DNA from: Fibrella forsythiae
GTDB lineage: Bacteria > Bacteroidota > Bacteroidia > Cytophagales > Spirosomataceae
Direction: 5' to 3'
Length of the DNA: 64,000 nucleotides
NCBI RefSeq assembly: GCF_017353175.1
Contig: NZ_JAFMYW010000002.1
Location: 372,001-436,000 of the forward strand
Of this stretch, positions 62,017 to 64,000 are shown piece after piece. The position numbers and the translations under genes were made by a program. The notes under the pieces are model-generated. The model worked only from the letters and a program-made list of their open reading frames with translations. It was not told the DNA's origin and made no database searches. The number at the start of each line of letters is the position of its first letter. Position 1 is the stretch's first letter.

Positions 62017-63186
62017 CTAGCCTCTGGCTTCAGCCATCAGCAGTTCGCCGGTAGCCGAGAAACGGAGTTTGTACAGTTGCTGCCCAACGGCTATATCGAT
62101 CATGTACTGGCCCGTTGTACTCATTGGCGGCGTATGCAGGTCCGCTACCAGGTAGGTATACCCACTAAAGTTGGTTTGCAGGTACGTTGTGATGGCCGAC
62201 GGCAACTGGGTGGCATCCAGAATCAACTGATGGTTGGCCGGCGCTACCGACGTCATTGTGCCCGAGACCGGTGTGCTCGGACCACCTGGCTTAGGCGCTG
62301 GCCCTACAGGACCACCCACGAGCGTACCTGATACCGGCGGAGTTGGCCCACCAACGGCGGTGCCCGATGCCGGGCCGCCAATGGCTGGTCCCGCTGGGCC
62401 CACTGGTGTTACCAATGCGCCGCTCGTATTGAAGTGCAGGACAACAGGCTGATTGTTGCTGAACAGCTTGACATCATAGGTGGTGGTTCCATCGTGTACA
62501 TGCTGTTCGGCCCATCCGTAGGTGTAGGTGGAATAGGTACTGCTCAGCGCCGTTTTTACCGCATCTGGCAGGTTCGTGCGCGAGAGATAGCTGACGGAAT
62601 GTGTCGTGGTCAGGCTGCCGGGTGCGGTGTGCGCATCGCGAAAATTACCTGAGCCGTCGAAATGAACGTCAACCCGCTGGTTGTTCGACAAAATCTGCAC
62701 CCGATACTCCTGGACCGATCCGTTGATTTGCATTGACTCGGCCAACACCAATTGATAACCTGCGTAGGTTTTTCCCAGGTAACTGCTGACTGAAGCCGGT
62801 AATTGAGCGGCAGTTAGCCGCGTAATGACTTCGCCACGAGGGCCAGCGGGGCGGGTAGTCAAGGCGCCGTTGGTGTCGAAGAAATAATCGACAGGTACGC
62901 CATTTTGCAGCACCGTTACCTTCGTTCCCCAGTAGGTTGTTGCACCCGGCTGGCTCATCTTCTCCACTTTGATCAGCGTGTAACCTGAAACGTTCTGGTC
63001 CAGGTAAGACTTTACGTTTGCGGGTAGGGTTGCCGTGGGTAGGCCCACCAAACTGGCTCCCGCCCGGGCCCCGAAAAGAACGCTGCTTTCGACGGCCTGC
63101 GTCTGCTCCGGAATTAATGCGTTTTTGCTACAGCTGGCTGTGAGCATGGTCACCAGGATGGCGACGGACAAAAGGGTTCGTTTCAT
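62017..63186 (-). CDS. Lipoprotein with four PepSY-like repeats
   Basis: The 389-residue protein has a lipoprotein signal (LLSVAILVTMLTASC). It contains four similar units of about 65 residues: around 55-115 (LPANVKSYLDQNVSGYTLIK), 123-185 (LPASVSSYLGKTYAGYQLVL), 205-265 (LPDAVKTALSSTYSTYTYGW) and 330-389 (LPSAITTYLQTNFSGYTYLV). This is the LP-x-x-[IV]-x-x-Y-[IL]-x-x-x-[FY]-x-G-Y pattern of the PepSY-like/BLIP-like family. A Gly/Pro-rich linker precedes the last. Units 1-3 also share the partner strand with a G/N-x-x-V-x-[FV]-x-F-[DN]-[TG]-[NS]-G motif. It is convergent with a two-component system, and a stress-sensing or protein-binding role is likely. Confidence 0.88.
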   Translation of the reverse strand: MKRTLLSVAILVTMLTASCSKNALIPEQTQAVESSVLFGARAGASLVGLPTATLPANVKSYLDQNVSGYTLIKVEKMSQPGATTYWGTKVTVLQNGVPVDYFFDTNGALTTRPAGPRGEVITRLTAAQLPASVSSYLGKTYAGYQLVLAESMQINGSVQEYRVQILSNNQRVDVHFDGSGNFRDAHTAPGSLTTTHSVSYLSRTNLPDAVKTALSSTYSTYTYGWAEQHVHDGTTTYDVKLFSNNQPVVLHFNTSGALVTPVGPAGPAIGGPASGTAVGGPTPPVSGTLVGGPVGPAPKPGGPSTPVSGTMTSVAPANHQLILDATQLPSAITTYLQTNFSGYTYLVADLHTPPMSTTGQYMIDIAVGQQLYKLRFSATGELLMAEARG

Positions 63187-63292
63187 TAGTTTTCTATGGT
63201 TAACAAACCAAAGTTGCCGCCCACAGATGAGGATAGGCTTAAGATACTATTAATTCTAACTGCCCCTTGCCGACGCCGGTTGGTCTGCCATT

Positions 63293-64000
63293 TTACCGTT
63301 TCACCGATGGTCTGACAATCTCATTGAGCAGAATGGTCAGGTCGTTGTTCATAAGCCGTAGCTCGGTTTCCAGCTGGCCAAGCATGGCTGCCCGGACGGT
63401 TAATTCTTCGGCGGTGTATGTATCGCCGTCGCCAAAATAGGCGATCTCCCGGTGCTTGTGTTTCCTGGAGTTGCCCGCCTTTTCATCCAGCGAAACCAGT
63501 AACTCCCAGCGACTGTGCAGGGCGTCGGCCAGCGATTGACTGTTGTCCGTCTGGGGTTTTGTGAGGTAATACCAGACCAGCGGGGGGAAAACGGTTGATG
63601 TACCGGTATGAGTCCAGATTTCGCGCAGTGGATTGCGTGGGTGACTGTACTCGGCTCGGGGCGGTTTTTGTCGTAACGCCAGCACGCCCAGTCCGCCTTC
63701 ACCTACGCCACCGGCAATATGAAACCAGTCTGCAGTTAGATGCTGCTCGTGCAAATTCAGCAGGCTGGCCCCGATAACGGCTACAGCCCCAATAGTGATG
63801 GCACTAATTGTCATGCGCTTTTCGCGACTGTTTTCCCGGCGGGTGAGTAGGGTAGCCGTCAACGTAGCCCGTTTGCTGTCGCAATCGACCAGCGCCGCTG
63901 CGGTGGCGATATCGAAGTTGGCCAGTTGAAGCTGATCCGTCAGTTTCTGCCGCAAAGCCAGATACCGGAGAGAGGTTGGCTGATCTGTCTGTTGGTGCTG
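63293..64000 (-). CDS. Unknown membrane-associated protein, 5' part outside the window
   Basis: The frame is open to the right edge, so the start lies beyond 64000; a TTG at 63955 is probably internal. The visible 235 residues include a hydrophobic segment (ISAITIGAVAVIGASLLNL) and a glycine stretch (AGGVGEGGLGVLALRQ). A middle region (PRNPLREIWTHTGTSTVFPP) and a helical C-terminus (LGQLETELRLMNNDLTILLN) follow. I recognise no family. Confidence 0.6.
   Translation of the reverse strand, partial: QHQQTDQPTSLRYLALRQKLTDQLQLANFDIATAAALVDCDSKRATLTATLLTRRENSREKRMTISAITIGAVAVIGASLLNLHEQHLTADWFHIAGGVGEGGLGVLALRQKPPRAEYSHPRNPLREIWTHTGTSTVFPPLVWYYLTKPQTDNSQSLADALHSRWELLVSLDEKAGNSRKHKHREIAYFGDGDTYTAEELTVRAAMLGQLETELRLMNNDLTILLNEIVRPSVKR

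Larger units (their letters stand above)
1539..62188. repeat. Dispersed 10-mer CAGGTACGTT / AACGTACCTG
   Basis: By visual scan the exact 10-mer begins at these positions. As CAGGTACGTT: 1539, 21287, 33973, 34069, 35973, 40047, 40642, 42655, 50733, 51067, 54154, 61501, 62179. As AACGTACCTG: 4065, 13892, 16027, 19857, 21848, 26209, 35490, 57259, 58315. Core-only copies (GGTACGTT or AACGTACC) begin at 3545, 4723, 10531, 15184, 17954, 23596, 27354, 28427, 29045, 33557, 33855, 38670, 39293, 41248, 41609, 53937, 54907, 55156 and 57534. They lie in genes on both strands and in spacers (1539, 13892, 21287, 29045, 33557). No larger repeat surrounds them, so it is a short dispersed word and not a mobile element. 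Confidence 0.85.

Noticed and set aside
1539-62188. CAGGTACGTT as a strand-polar chromosome signal (KOPS-like) or as the mark of a local mobile element
   Set aside because: Copies are split 13 to 9 between strands and sit in unrelated genes without any shared flanking sequence.

Overview
The window looks like chromosomal DNA of a free-living Bacteroidota, most likely a Spirosoma-like member of the Cytophagales. The evidence is two SusC/SusD pairs, a DUF5916 outer-membrane protein, a CRTAC1-type FG-GAP/UnbV lipoprotein, Regulator-propeller lipoproteins, a PepSY-like repeat lipoprotein, a GH106 rhamnosidase, many SPI/SPII signal peptides, starts without Shine-Dalgarno sequences, and roughly 50% GC. 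I see no rRNA, tRNA, CRISPR array, prophage, insertion sequence or restriction-modification genes.

Layout. 1-5.9 kb: the end of a cyclophilin-like lipoprotein gene, an AraC regulator, a TonB-C-domain protein and a two-gene molybdenum hydroxylase (2Fe-2S subunit plus Tat-exported large subunit). 6-14.6 kb: mostly minus-strand accessory genes. These are a propeller-YceI fusion lipoprotein, a decayed AraC gene, a quinone-reductase-like MDR enzyme, an alpha/beta hydrolase, two Crp/Fnr regulators, a Gfo/Idh/MocA oxidoreductase, a decayed TolB-like gene and a DODA-type dioxygenase. Two perfect FNR-type boxes lie between the second Crp/Fnr gene and the dioxygenase gene. 15-21.2 kb: a complete RND tripartite efflux operon, preceded by a small membrane-protein gene whose start codon abuts an 11-bp-arm palindrome. 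21.3-33.5 kb: a very large secreted BNR/PKD/LamG protein, an M14 carboxypeptidase, small secreted and membrane proteins, a pseudogene, a 61-bp-arm inverted repeat and a GH106 rhamnosidase. 33.8-37.3 kb: a plus-strand cassette of three related small secreted proteins, a membrane-anchored winged-helix regulator and a propeller lipoprotein. 37.6-58.9 kb: a Gly-rich secreted protein, then a long minus-strand run with susCD pair 1 and the FG-GAP/UnbV lipoprotein, a YVTN-propeller phosphoesterase, susCD pair 2 and the DUF5916 protein. 59-64 kb: a periplasmic protein / response regulator / histidine kinase operon convergent with a four-copy PepSY-like lipoprotein, then a partial unknown gene.

How the genes fit together. 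The theme is the cell envelope: TonB-dependent uptake (SusCD), efflux (RND), periplasmic redox enzymes, secreted hydrolases, and sensors that read periplasmic proteins (the membrane-bound winged-helix protein, the two-component system with its co-encoded periplasmic protein). Transcription units are often closed by unusually long perfect hairpins (21-31 bp stems).

The most striking signal is not a gene. The 10-mer CAGGTACGTT (or its complement AACGTACCTG) occurs 22 times by my reading, where about 0.1 is expected by chance at equal base frequencies. Its 8-mer core GGTACGTT occurs about 41 times. It is found on both strands, in and between genes, and in coding sequence it is read in at least four ways, so it appears to be selected as DNA.
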